Source: CAZZEX01 sp964653285 (GTDB lineage: Bacteria; Chloroflexota; Anaerolineae; B4-G1). Taken from it: a stretch of 64,000 nucleotides of DNA. Made by a program: the position numbers and the translations under genes. The DNA lies in NCBI GenBank assembly GCA_964653285.1, contig CAZZEX010000008.1:1-64000 (forward strand), written 5' to 3'. This document shows, piece by piece, positions 42,377-51,253 of the stretch (the first letter of the stretch is position 1; each line of letters starts with the position of its first letter). The notes under the pieces were generated by a model. It did not search any database and had not been told where the DNA came from. It saw only the letters and a list, made by a program, of their open reading frames with translations.

Positions 42377-43383
42377 GACGGGTAGGTATCATCGGCGCAG
42401 GCCTGACAGGGGGAATGCACGCCGAGCGGTGGGCACAACTCCCCGTCGAACTGGCCGGCTTCTGCACCCGCACGCCGGAGCGGGCACAGGCCGCCGCTCA
42501 GCGCTATGGGGGACGCGCCTTCCCCAGCCTGGAACTGTTGCTGGCCGAGGTGGACGTGGTGGACGTATGCGCACCGCCGCCGGCCCACAAAGACCTGGTG
42601 CTGGCCGCCGCCGCCGTGGGCAAAGACGTCATCTGCGAGAAGCCGATGGCCCGCCACCTGTGCGACGCCGAGGAAATGGTCGCTGCCTGCGAAACGGCCG
42701 GCGTGCGGCTCTTCGTGGCCCACGTGGTGCGCTTCTTTCCTGAATATGCCCGCGCCAAAGAGGTGCTTGATAGTGGTCAACTGGGGCGACCAGGCGTGAT
42801 CCGCACCGTGCGTGGCGGCAATTTCCCCGCCCCTGGTACGCGGAACTGGTACACCGATTTCGAGCAGGGCGGCGGCGTGATTATGGACATGCTCATCCAC
42901 GACATTGACTACGCCCGCTGGTGCTTCAGCGACGTGGCGCGCGTCTTCGCCCGGGGGCTGACCTTCAGCGACGTGCGGGACGCCGATCACGTGCTGCTCA
43001 CGGTGCGCTTCCAGAACGGCGCCATCGGCCACCTGGAAGGCAGTTGGGCCTACCCGCCCGGCAACTTTCGGACGCGCCTGGAAATCGCTGGCGACGAGGG
43101 GTTGCTGGAGGTGGACAGCCTGGATACACTGCCTCTCAGCGTGACACTGAAGCAGGAAGAGACCACGCTGGCTGCTGGCGTCCCGGTGCCGGAAAGCCCT
43201 ATGCACCCGACCGACGATCCCTACTACCGGGAAATCGCCCACTTTCTGGCCGGCCTGGAATCGGGCGATGACTTTCTGGTCTCGCCGCGAGACGGCCTGG
43301 AAGCGGTGCGCATCGCATTGGCCGCCATCGAGTCGCTACGCACCGGCCGGCCGGTGGACGTGACGACGTTCAAAGAGGCGTAA
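42373..43383 (+). CDS. Gfo/Idh/MocA-family oxidoreductase (paralogue C)
   Basis: A 336-residue oxidoreductase: VGIIGAGLTGGMHAERW, ICEKPMARHLCDAEEM, GGGVIMDMLIHDIDYARWCF. Most similar to paralogue A along its whole length, so the pair arose by duplication and now brackets paralogue B. The ATG overlaps the previous stop (ATGA), within GAGGGGGAGCATG. A perfect palindrome GCCGGGACGTCCCGGC (43387-43402) lies 3 bases after its stop. Confidence 0.88.
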   Translation: MRRVGIIGAGLTGGMHAERWAQLPVELAGFCTRTPERAQAAAQRYGGRAFPSLELLLAEVDVVDVCAPPPAHKDLVLAAAAVGKDVICEKPMARHLCDAEEMVAACETAGVRLFVAHVVRFFPEYARAKEVLDSGQLGRPGVIRTVRGGNFPAPGTRNWYTDFEQGGGVIMDMLIHDIDYARWCFSDVARVFARGLTFSDVRDADHVLLTVRFQNGAIGHLEGSWAYPPGNFRTRLEIAGDEGLLEVDSLDTLPLSVTLKQEETTLAAGVPVPESPMHPTDDPYYREIAHFLAGLESGDDFLVSPRDGLEAVRIALAAIESLRTGRPVDVTTFKEA

Positions 43384-43386
43384 GCC

Positions 43387-43402
43387 GCCGGGACGTCCCG
43401 GC
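43387..43402. terminator. 16-bp perfect palindrome after paralogue C
   Basis: GCCGGGACGTCCCGGC begins 3 bases beyond the stop codon; no U-tract follows. It could be a terminator stem or a protein site. Confidence 0.35.
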
Positions 43403-43491
43403 TTGCCGGGAGGAGGCGCGACCAGGGAGGATATCAAGGTCACGGCGTTTTCTACAGCGGGAACCAGGAGGACTCCAACACGAGACGTTCA

Positions 43492-44511
43492 ATGAGAGCA
43501 ACGATACATCCTGGTGTCGAATGGGCGCGTACATCGCCCACGGAGGCCAGGTTAGCCCCCGAAAAACTTGACGGCGCCAAACACTGGCTTGACGATCACG
43601 TCGGCGACGGGCACTACCGCGTCGTCATCGTCCGCGGTGGGCGACTCGTCGCCGAGTGGAACCACGGCGTCGGTCGTGACGAGCAACTCCGGTTGGCCTC
43701 CGCAGCCAAGTCCATATTTTCCTGTATCCTGGGCATCGCCATCAAGGAGGGTAAAATCCCATCAGCCGACGCCAAGGTTGTTGACTATTATCCCGAAGCG
43801 ATGGACGTGCCGGAAGGCGAAGGGCCAAAATCAGGGCGCTGCGCCTTTGAAAAGGACCGCGCTATTACCTTCCGCCAACTCATCTCCAACACCTCCGGCT
43901 ACATGAAGCCTGGCGAGGAACCAGGCAAGGTCTTCCACTATCAGACCTACGGCATGAACATCCTTACTCACGCCATCGCCAAGATCTATGGCCTCTATGA
44001 CGTCCGTGACCCTGAAGGCTCGCCAGGCTTCAAGCAACTGGTTGACGAAAAGCTGCGCATCCCCATCGGTGCGAACTGGGGCTATTACCAAATGAACTTT
44101 GACCTGCACCCCAAAGCACGCATCCACATCTTTGGCTACTACGACGGCGTCCAGGCCAGTGCGCTCGACATGGCCCGTTTGGGCTGGTTGTGGTACAACT
44201 GGGGCCGTTGGGAGGACAAGCAACTCGTCCCGGAGGCATGGTTGCGCGAGGCCACACAGACTGCGCCCGACATCCGCGCCAACTGCCCGCGAGAGCAGTG
44301 GAAGTATGGCTATGCTTTCTGGACCAACGACTACGGCCAGCTCTGGCCCAGCCTGCCACGAGATTCTTACGCCGCCTCAGGTGCGGACAGCCAACACATC
44401 TGGGTCTGTCCCAGTCTCGACCTGGTGGTGGTGCAAAGTCCGGGACTGTGGCAGGAGCAGGAAGAAAACGACACCGGCCTGTTACGACTGGTGGTTGAGG
44501 CATGTGTGTAA
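43492..44511 (+). CDS. Serine hydrolase of the beta-lactamase/class C fold (first copy)
   Basis: A 339-residue protein of the penicillin-binding/esterase superfamily. LASAAKSIFSCILG gives the S-x-x-K nucleophile motif, FHYQTYGMNILTHAI the Tyr motif (Y-x-N equivalent), and SGADSQHIWVCPSLDLVVV the third motif region. There is no signal peptide, so it is probably cytoplasmic. Such proteins hydrolyse esters, amides or D-amino-acid peptides. In this locus a muropeptide or sugar ester is a reasonable substrate (inference). Confidence 0.8.
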   Translation: MRATIHPGVEWARTSPTEARLAPEKLDGAKHWLDDHVGDGHYRVVIVRGGRLVAEWNHGVGRDEQLRLASAAKSIFSCILGIAIKEGKIPSADAKVVDYYPEAMDVPEGEGPKSGRCAFEKDRAITFRQLISNTSGYMKPGEEPGKVFHYQTYGMNILTHAIAKIYGLYDVRDPEGSPGFKQLVDEKLRIPIGANWGYYQMNFDLHPKARIHIFGYYDGVQASALDMARLGWLWYNWGRWEDKQLVPEAWLREATQTAPDIRANCPREQWKYGYAFWTNDYGQLWPSLPRDSYAASGADSQHIWVCPSLDLVVVQSPGLWQEQEENDTGLLRLVVEACV

Positions 44512-44595
44512 AGGTCACAGATATGACAACCTCTTCCTTGGAAAGAGCGGTGCCAAAGAGGTACACGTTGCTGCCCCAGTGAGCATCGAAAGCCG

Positions 44596-44626
44596 CATGA
44601 AGTACCGCCACACGCGGTGCTTCATG
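44596..44626. terminator. 13-bp hairpin between the serine hydrolase and MlrC-like genes
   Basis: CATGAAGTACCGC and GCGGTGCTTCATG pair around CACAC with one G-T position. The 216-base gap around it holds no other recognisable feature. Confidence 0.5.
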
Positions 44627-44727
44627 GGGGGCGAGTTGAGACCGTCCGAATTCTCGCTCACGGTGACTGATCCCGGTCGGATCAGGGAGTTTGTACGCCT
44701 TGTCGCGAGGTAGCAAGGAATAGGCAA

Positions 44728-46212
44728 ATGAAGGTTTTAATCGGCGCTGTTGGACACGAGTCCAATACCTTTACGCCATTTCTCACCACTCTGGAGGACT
44801 TTTATGTTCTTTACGGTTCCGATATCCTCAATAGACCATTGCACCATGGTTCTCTTGAAGGTATTGTCACGACATTGCAAGCTCACGACGTCGAGTTGGT
44901 TCCAACCGTAGCGGCCGGCGCGATGCCTGGCGGTGTGGTGGAGCGACGTGTTTACGAGAAGTTCAAACAGGCCGTGCTTCAAGAAGCCCACGATGTTGAC
45001 GGTGTCTGCCTGTTCCTTCATGGTGCAATGAGAGCGCAGGGATTGGATTACTGTGAAAACGATCTGCTCAGGGATTTGAGAGCGAAACTTGGCCCAATGG
45101 TAGAAAATGGCGTACCCATTACCATCGCCTTGGACATGCATGCTAATATCGTTGCCGAGATGGTAGAAAACGTGGATGCGATGGTGGCCTATCATACCGC
45201 TCCGCACATAGACACGTTTGAAACGGGTGTACGAGCGGCTCAGATACTCCTGCAAATCCTGGAAGAAGGCATCCGACCCAAGATGGGCTTTGCCAAGATC
45301 CCTTTCCTCCTCCCCGGCGAGATGGCACAGACGTCGCTCAATCCGATGGCGACGATGATGAAGATGGTGGAAGAGACAGAACAGCATCCTGACGTGCTTT
45401 CTGCCTCTTTGGCGAACGGCCATTGCTGGGCAGATGTCCCGGACATCGGTGTCGCCGCTGTGGTGATCACCAGAGGCAATACCGAACTGGCTCAGGCAGA
45501 GGCGAACCGTCTGGCCGCCGCCTTCTGGGAACGGCGGACAGAGTTCGGCGTGAGCGCTGAGGCCTATTCGGTGGAGGAAGCGATAGAGAAGGCTATGGCA
45601 GCAGAAGAGTCCACCGTGTTTCTCTCCGACTCGGGCGATAATCCCGGTGCTGGTGGCACGACGGATGTTCCCGTGGTTCTGGAAAAACTGCTAACCGAAG
45701 AAGCCACTGGTGTCTTAGTTGCCGGGATCCGGGATGTTGAAGCGGTGCAGGCTTGTGCAGCCGCCGGCGTGGGTCAGGAAGTGACGCTTTCTATCGGTGG
45801 AAAATTGGACAAACGGCATGGCACACCGCTGGAGGTCACCGGGAGAGTGCGTCTGCTGACCGATGGCTACTACTACCAGGGGGGCATCCGCAGGCCGCCG
45901 ATGCGGGCCAGGAGCGGGCCCATCGCTGTGTTGAACATTGATGGAGTGGATGTTATTCTGTCGTCAACTCGGCTCAGCTTTGTTGATCCGGTCCAACTCC
46001 GCAGCCTGGGCCTCGAGCCGTTGGACTATCGTATCGTCGTGCTCAAGAGAGGCTACCTCACCGCTCCTTTCCAGGCGATCAGTGAGCGCTCTATCCTTGC
46101 GTTTAGCCCTGGCGCAACCAATTGCGATGTGACGCAAATGGAATTTCGTCGAGTGAATCGTCCTATGTACCCACTGGATCCGGATGCGACCTGGAAACCC
46201 AAATGGAGGTGA
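44728..46212 (+). CDS. M81-family metallopeptidase (MlrC/microcystinase C-like)
   Basis: A 494-residue protein of the MlrC family. The N-terminal HESNTFTPF, the central DMHANIVAEMV and the following YHTAPHIDTFETG supply the zinc ligands (Asp and His) of M81 enzymes. The C-terminal half has SDSGDNPGAGGTTD, the second conserved block. Family members cleave the linear peptide of microcystin or act on related small peptides or lactams; most are uncharacterised and sit with transporters of the Dpp type, as here. An AAGGAATAGG site precedes the ATG. Confidence 0.88.
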   Translation: MKVLIGAVGHESNTFTPFLTTLEDFYVLYGSDILNRPLHHGSLEGIVTTLQAHDVELVPTVAAGAMPGGVVERRVYEKFKQAVLQEAHDVDGVCLFLHGAMRAQGLDYCENDLLRDLRAKLGPMVENGVPITIALDMHANIVAEMVENVDAMVAYHTAPHIDTFETGVRAAQILLQILEEGIRPKMGFAKIPFLLPGEMAQTSLNPMATMMKMVEETEQHPDVLSASLANGHCWADVPDIGVAAVVITRGNTELAQAEANRLAAAFWERRTEFGVSAEAYSVEEAIEKAMAAEESTVFLSDSGDNPGAGGTTDVPVVLEKLLTEEATGVLVAGIRDVEAVQACAAAGVGQEVTLSIGGKLDKRHGTPLEVTGRVRLLTDGYYYQGGIRRPPMRARSGPIAVLNIDGVDVILSSTRLSFVDPVQLRSLGLEPLDYRIVVLKRGYLTAPFQAISERSILAFSPGATNCDVTQMEFRRVNRPMYPLDPDATWKPKWR

Positions 46213-46216
46213 CCCT

Positions 46217-47233
46217 ATGAGAGTCTCCGCCATCGTCCCCACCCGCATAGACCTGGCTGGCGGCACGCTTGACGTGTACCCGCTCTACCTCTTTGAGGAC
46301 GGCGGGCTGACCGTCAACGCCGCGATCAGCGTCTACGGTCACGTGACCGTGGAAGAGCGTCCCGATGCCCGGATTCACATCCGCTCCGAAGACACCGGCG
46401 CGGAGGAGACCTTCACTGACTTGGACGAGATGCAGAGTCGGATGGACAGTGGCCTCGACCTGGTGAGAAAAGCGCTTCGCTTCTACAAGCCTCGCCGAGG
46501 CCTGAACGTCACCCTGCGCAGCGAAGCACCACGCGGCTCCGGGTTGGGGGCATCGTCAGCGTTGCTCATGGCCCTCTCCAGCGCGCTGAACGAGATCGAG
46601 AACTTAGGCCTGAGCAAAGATCGGATCATTGACCTGGGAGCCAACATCGAAGCACAGGTCATCGGCATCCCGACCGGCAAGCAGGACTACTTCCCGCCTC
46701 TGTTCGGCGGCGTTTGCAGCATCTGGTTCGACGTGGACGGACACCACCTGGAGCGACTGGATGAGGGCAGTGATCTGGTCGTCCGGCTCGACGAGCGGCT
46801 GATTCTCACCTTTACCAACATCAGCCGCTTCTCCGGCGCTACCAACTGGGCCATGCTGAGAAGATACATTGAGAAGGAAGGCGACACTGTGGCCCACATG
46901 CGGCGCATCAAGGCGGTGGCCCTGGCTATGCGCCGGGCCCTGGCCGCTGGCGACCTGGACGAGTTCGCCCACCTGCTGGCTGCGGAGTGGGAGAACCGCA
47001 AAACCCTGGCCGAGGGGGTCACCACGCCAGAGATTGAGCACTTAATCGCCGCCGCCGAGGCCAAAGGTGCCCGCGCCAGCAAACTCTGTGGTGCGGGTGG
47101 CGGCGGCTGCATGATCACCTACGCCGAGCCGGAAAACGTGCCCGCCGTGAGGGAGGCCCTGGTGAACGCCGGGGCCACGCTGATGCCATTCCACATCGTG
47201 CCGGAGGGTGTTCGCCTGGAAGTCAGTGGCTGA
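46217..47233 (+). CDS. GHMP-family sugar kinase (HddA-like)
   Basis: A 338-residue kinase. The N-terminus PTRIDLAGGTLDVYPLY is the substrate loop, RGSGLGASSALLMAL the phosphate-binding GHMP motif, and KLCGAGGGGCMITYA the C-terminal motif 3. The pattern is closest to D-glycero-D-manno-heptose-7-phosphate kinase and related anomeric sugar kinases. With the downstream nucleotidyltransferase-phosphomutase fusion it would phosphorylate a salvaged sugar for activation or isomerisation. GGAGGTGACC, overlapping the MlrC stop, is the ribosome binding site. Confidence 0.85.
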   Translation: MRVSAIVPTRIDLAGGTLDVYPLYLFEDGGLTVNAAISVYGHVTVEERPDARIHIRSEDTGAEETFTDLDEMQSRMDSGLDLVRKALRFYKPRRGLNVTLRSEAPRGSGLGASSALLMALSSALNEIENLGLSKDRIIDLGANIEAQVIGIPTGKQDYFPPLFGGVCSIWFDVDGHHLERLDEGSDLVVRLDERLILTFTNISRFSGATNWAMLRRYIEKEGDTVAHMRRIKAVALAMRRALAAGDLDEFAHLLAAEWENRKTLAEGVTTPEIEHLIAAAEAKGARASKLCGAGGGGCMITYAEPENVPAVREALVNAGATLMPFHIVPEGVRLEVSG

Positions 47234-47244
47234 GGAGTTTACTC

Positions 47245-49473
47245 ATGTCAAATCCTGAATCCGCCCCGAATCCGAAACTGAAAGCCATCATCCTGGCTGC
47301 CGGCAAGGAGGCTATTACCGCCGATGCCGAGCCGATGGTGCTCCAAACCCTGGGCGACCGAAAAATCATTGATTACGTCGTCCAGAATGGGTTGCAACTC
47401 GTGTCGCCCGACGACATCTATATCGTCGTGGGTTACCAGCGAGAGGAGGTACAGGCACACTTAGGAGGAAGAGGCGAGGGCAAGCCTTGCCCCTACCGCT
47501 ACGTCGTCCAGGAGGAGCAACTTGGCACCGGTCACGCCGTTTTGCAACTCTATCCACTCCTCAAGGATTTCCACGGCGACCTGCTCATCCTCTACGGCGA
47601 TACCCCCCTCTTCCGCCCGGCCTCCATCCGGGGATTGCTCAACCGCCACCGCCTGCGTCATGCCCACCTGACGCTGCTCACCGCTGTGGTAGATCGCCTT
47701 CTTCCCTACGGACGCATCATCCGCGACGCCGCTGGCCGGATCATAGACATCATCGAGGAGACCGAGGCCTCGCCGGAGGTGCGCGAGATCCGCGAACTGA
47801 ACGTGGGCGCTTACGTCGTCCGCGCCGAGGCCATCTTTCCTGCTCTGGAAACGCTGCCTCCTTCCCCCTTGGATGGCGAGTACCGGCTCACCGACTGCGC
47901 TCACCAGCTCATCCGCTCTGGCCTGCGAGTGGAAAGTTACCAGATCTACGACCAGGACGAGGTTCTGGGCATTAACACCCACGACGACCTGGCCCAGGCC
48001 GAGTTTATCTTGCAGAAACGGCTCTACCGTCCCCGCCGCCGCGAGGAACAGAACCTGATCACCTTTGGCACCGGCGGCTGGCGGGCGATTATCGGCGAGG
48101 GCTTCACTCTGCACAATGTCCGGCGGCTGACCCAGGCACTGGCCAACGAGGTCACCCGCCAGGGCCAGGAAAAGCGAGGTGTGGTGATTGGCTTCGACCG
48201 TCGCTTCCTCTCCGACCGGGCCGCCGAGGCAGCCGCCGAGGTCTTTGCCGGCAACAACATCTCCACGCTGCTTCTCCCCGAGGACGCGCCCACGCCTCTC
48301 ATCACCTACGCCACGGCGACCCAGGGCACGGCCTACGGCCTGGCTTTCACCGCCAGCCACAATCCGCCAGACTGGAACGGTCTCAAGATCTTTCATGGCG
48401 ATGGCTCGCTCCTGCTCGACGAGGAGATGCGCCAGATTGAGGCGGAGACCAACGCCATGACGCCAGACGATGTGGTGAAGATTGACCTGGACCTGGCCCT
48501 GGAAGCGGGCATCGTCCGGCGGCAGGACTTTACCAACGAGTACGTGGATGCCGTGGAGTCGCTCGTCGACCTGGCAGCCGTCCGCAGTGCCGGCCTGAAA
48601 GTCATCGTGGATCCGATGTACGGCGTGGGGCAACTCACGCTGGGCACGATTCTCACCGAGGCACGCTGCCGGGTGACGTTCATCCACGAGCGGCGCAACC
48701 CCCTCTTCGGCGGGCGCTCTCCAGCCCCCAACCTGGACGCCCTGCGCCTGTTGATCACCCACATCCGGGACGACGGCTACGACCTGGGCCTGGCCACCGA
48801 CGGAGATGCCGACCGCATCGCCATCGTGGACGAGCAGGGCGAGTACATCACGGTGAACGACATCCTGCTCCTGCTGTACTGGTATCTCCATGAGATACGC
48901 GGCGAACGAGGCGGCGTGGTGCGCAATATCGCCACTACTCACCTGCTGGACCGGCTGGCGGCCCACTTTGGCGAGACTTGCTACGAGGTGCCGGTCGGCT
49001 TCAAGCACGTCTCCGCCGCGATGGTCGAGCACAACGCGCTGCTGGGGGGCGAGTCGAGCGGCGGTCTCACGATCCGGGGCCACATTCTGGGCAAGGATGG
49101 TATCTTTGCAGCAGCACTGGTCGTGGAGATGCTGGCCCGCACGAACCAGAGAATCTCCCAACTGCGGGAGCGGGTCTACGACATCACCGGCCGCCTCTAC
49201 GCCGTCGAAGGGAACATCCCGGCCACGCCGGAGATGCGCATCGTCATCCCCCGACGGCTGCGAGAGGTCACCACCGATCACATCGGCCCCTACCCGGTGG
49301 TGCGCGTCTCCTACCTGGACGGCACGAAATTCATCCTGGAGCACGACAACTGGGCGCTGCTGCGCTTCTCCGGGACCGAACCGGTGTTGCGCCTTTTCGC
49401 CGAGGCGGATTCCCTGGAGAAGGCCCACGAGTTGATCCGATGGCTCAAGCAATTCGTTCAGGCTGAGGTATGA
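47245..49473 (+). CDS. Nucleotidyltransferase-phosphohexomutase fusion (GlmU-N-like plus PGM/PMM)
   Basis: A 742-residue two-domain protein. Residues 1-260 resemble the GlmU uridyltransferase: AIILAAGK, then YVVQEEQLGTGHAVLQ, LILYGDTPLF (metal Asp) and LNVGAYVV. The usual GxGTRMxSxxPK signature is absent (AAGKEAITADAEPMVLQTL), so transferase activity is uncertain. From about 270 a complete alpha-D-phosphohexomutase follows: phosphoserine loop TASHNPPDWNGLK, metal loop DGDADR, sugar loop GGESSGG and phosphate loop RFSGTEPVLRLF. An in-frame palindromic repeat adds GRGEGKPCP between GG and YRYVVQ. The next gene overlaps its stop (ATGA). Confidence 0.85.
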   Translation: MSNPESAPNPKLKAIILAAGKEAITADAEPMVLQTLGDRKIIDYVVQNGLQLVSPDDIYIVVGYQREEVQAHLGGRGEGKPCPYRYVVQEEQLGTGHAVLQLYPLLKDFHGDLLILYGDTPLFRPASIRGLLNRHRLRHAHLTLLTAVVDRLLPYGRIIRDAAGRIIDIIEETEASPEVREIRELNVGAYVVRAEAIFPALETLPPSPLDGEYRLTDCAHQLIRSGLRVESYQIYDQDEVLGINTHDDLAQAEFILQKRLYRPRRREEQNLITFGTGGWRAIIGEGFTLHNVRRLTQALANEVTRQGQEKRGVVIGFDRRFLSDRAAEAAAEVFAGNNISTLLLPEDAPTPLITYATATQGTAYGLAFTASHNPPDWNGLKIFHGDGSLLLDEEMRQIEAETNAMTPDDVVKIDLDLALEAGIVRRQDFTNEYVDAVESLVDLAAVRSAGLKVIVDPMYGVGQLTLGTILTEARCRVTFIHERRNPLFGGRSPAPNLDALRLLITHIRDDGYDLGLATDGDADRIAIVDEQGEYITVNDILLLLYWYLHEIRGERGGVVRNIATTHLLDRLAAHFGETCYEVPVGFKHVSAAMVEHNALLGGESSGGLTIRGHILGKDGIFAAALVVEMLARTNQRISQLRERVYDITGRLYAVEGNIPATPEMRIVIPRRLREVTTDHIGPYPVVRVSYLDGTKFILEHDNWALLRFSGTEPVLRLFAEADSLEKAHELIRWLKQFVQAEV
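47471..47499. repeat. In-frame GGGCAAGCCTTGCCC palindrome in the nucleotidyltransferase domain
   Basis: GGCGAGGGCAAGCCTTGCCC followed by CTACCGC; nearly identical to 50334-50362 in the phosphodiester glycosidase gene. It inserts about 8-10 residues ahead of the YRYVVQEEQLGTGH motif. Confidence 0.85.
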
Positions 49474-51242
49474 ATCGCCTTACCCCCCCCAGCCCCCCCT
49501 GCGAGGGGGGGAGCCTTACCCCCCCCAGCCCCCCCTGCGAGGAGAAGGGCATCGAACACACCCAGACCCGTCTCCACTGGGACGACGGCGCATTCTCTGA
49601 CGTCACCTGCCTCCACTTTCCACCGGATGGCTTCGCCTTCGTCGCTATTGACCAGCGTGACCGGGCGGTCAAATTGAAGGAGGCCGCCTTCCTGCGCTAC
49701 GTCAAGGCGTTGGCACGGGGTGAGCCCGACCCGTACATCGTTGTCTTCGCCCGGTTGGAGCAGGACCGGCCCGCGTCGGAAGTCTTCCCCGGCCTGGACC
49801 TCCACACGGAGGCCGGTGAGTCACTATTCAGCGCCAACTCGTTCATCACCGACACGCTGCGCACGTTGCTGGCGCGGGGTCACCTGCGGTACGAACGGGG
49901 TGCATGGCAGTCCGCCGTCCCGCCGCACGAGACAGCCTGGCGGGAGCGGGCACAGGCCGTGCTGGCGCTGCTCACACGGGAGGGACGGCTGCACCTGGAG
50001 GCTGGCACCGACAACCTCACCGCACGCGCCCCAGGCTCCCCGCTGCGTGGGGGGGGCAGCGAAAACCAGCCCACACCGTCAACATCGCTGGATCGCCTGG
50101 ACTTTGCGAACTTCCCAGTCCGAGAAAACCTGGTGCCAGTTGACCGGCTCGGCTTCATACGCGAGTTCGTGTGGCGCGAACGGCCCCGCCTGGCCTTCAA
50201 CACCGCCTTCTTCCTGCTGGAGCACGACGATTACCTCAGCCACCACTCGGCGCTGGGCGAGCCGTACAACCTGCTCGTGCAAGATGGCATTATCCGCCGC
50301 CCTCCCCTCTACCGCCGGGGCACGCTCTACCGGAGGACAAGGGCAAGCCTTGCCCCTACCGCTCGGGCCGGCGGCCGCTGGCGGGCCGGCTACTTCTCGC
50401 TGGCCGACGTGTCCATTGCCCTCCCCGAAGGCACGCGACTCGTGCCGGAGGGAAGCGACGTGCCGGGTCTGCCTTTCGCCCCCAATGCGCCAGGCCGGGC
50501 TGCCGCCACCGTCTACACACGCGCGTTCGGCATCGCCACCTGCGGCCGTCCCCTGGGATACACGCCCGAAGTGCCGGGCCAGATCGAATACACCGTCGTG
50601 GACACCCGCATCGTCGGACGGAAAGTCGGCGGTGGGTTGGAGATACCCCAGAACGGTCTGGTGCTCTCCTGGGCTCCGAAACGGAAGAAAGAAACCAGAT
50701 TTTTCCCTGAAAACCTGATTTCTCCATCAGGTACGGGCCTCCCTCGCGTGACCTATCACTTCGTGCGGGAAGAGCACCGGGGCATCGTGCAGGCGCTTCA
50801 GGCCGGGCCGCTGTTGCTGCAAAATGGGCACGTGGTCTTATCGCCCGCTGCGCTCGTCACCGAGGAGTTCTGGCCCACGCCGCTGGGCGAGTCGTGTGTC
50901 CCCATCGGCATCGCCCCCACCGACTACCCTGACGATGTGGAGCGCACCCGCGCCGGGCGGATCGGGCTGGGCGTGGACCGCACGGGCCACCTGGTCATCG
51001 TCGCCGCGCCCGGCACCGAGCGGGGCATGCACATCCCTGGTGTGGATAGCCACGGCGCGACGCTGACCGAATTGGCCGACCTGTTGGCCCAGGCTGGCGC
51101 TGTGGACGCGATCAACCTGGACGGCGGCGGTTCCACGCAACTCTTCTACCTGGGCGGCCTGACCACCCCGGCCGGTGGGCGCTATGGGATGCCGGGAGTG
51201 CACTTCGAGCGTATGGTGCCTGTCGCCGGCGTGCTGAGGTAA
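49470..51242 (+). CDS. Phosphodiester glycosidase (NAGPA-domain) family protein
   Basis: A 590-residue protein. The C-terminal half holds the NAGPA domain: IGIAPTDYP, GLGVDRTGHLVIVAAPG, GATLTELADLLAQAGAVDAINL followed by DGGGSTQLFY, the signature of phosphodiester alpha-N-acetylglucosaminidases and their bacterial relatives, which cleave GlcNAc-1-phosphate diesters such as in teichoic acids. The N-terminal half is unfamiliar. Residues 3-27 (LTPPSPPCEGGS repeats) come from a C-rich palindromic repeat, so the native start may be near IEHTQTRLHWDDG. A second repeat at 50334 inserts RTRASLAPTARAGG. No signal peptide survives at this start. Confidence 0.8.
   Translation: MNRLTPPSPPCEGGSLTPPSPPCEEKGIEHTQTRLHWDDGAFSDVTCLHFPPDGFAFVAIDQRDRAVKLKEAAFLRYVKALARGEPDPYIVVFARLEQDRPASEVFPGLDLHTEAGESLFSANSFITDTLRTLLARGHLRYERGAWQSAVPPHETAWRERAQAVLALLTREGRLHLEAGTDNLTARAPGSPLRGGGSENQPTPSTSLDRLDFANFPVRENLVPVDRLGFIREFVWRERPRLAFNTAFFLLEHDDYLSHHSALGEPYNLLVQDGIIRRPPLYRRGTLYRRTRASLAPTARAGGRWRAGYFSLADVSIALPEGTRLVPEGSDVPGLPFAPNAPGRAAATVYTRAFGIATCGRPLGYTPEVPGQIEYTVVDTRIVGRKVGGGLEIPQNGLVLSWAPKRKKETRFFPENLISPSGTGLPRVTYHFVREEHRGIVQALQAGPLLLQNGHVVLSPAALVTEEFWPTPLGESCVPIGIAPTDYPDDVERTRAGRIGLGVDRTGHLVIVAAPGTERGMHIPGVDSHGATLTELADLLAQAGAVDAINLDGGGSTQLFYLGGLTTPAGGRYGMPGVHFERMVPVAGVLR
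49479..49548. repeat. Two tandem C-rich palindromic repeats encoding the N-terminus of the NAGPA protein
   Basis: CCCAGCCCCCCCTGCGAGGG occurs twice; the second copy ends in GAGGAGAAGG. It overlaps the start of the reading frame. Confidence 0.8.
50334..50362. repeat. In-frame GGGCAAGCCTTGCCC palindrome in the NAGPA-protein gene
   Basis: GGACAAGGGCAAGCCTTGCC followed by CCTACCGCT. Read in a different frame from the copy at 47471, giving TRASLAPTA instead of GKPCPYR. Confidence 0.85.
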
Positions 51243-51253
51243 AGAATGGGCCT

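Noticed and set aside
47461..49452. 663-residue minus-strand ORF opposite the nucleotidyltransferase-mutase gene
   Set aside because: An antisense shadow; the sense frame carries every catalytic motif of the mutase.
48000..49473. Phosphomutase domain as a separate gene
   Set aside because: No stop, start or ribosome binding site between the two domains; one continuous frame links them.
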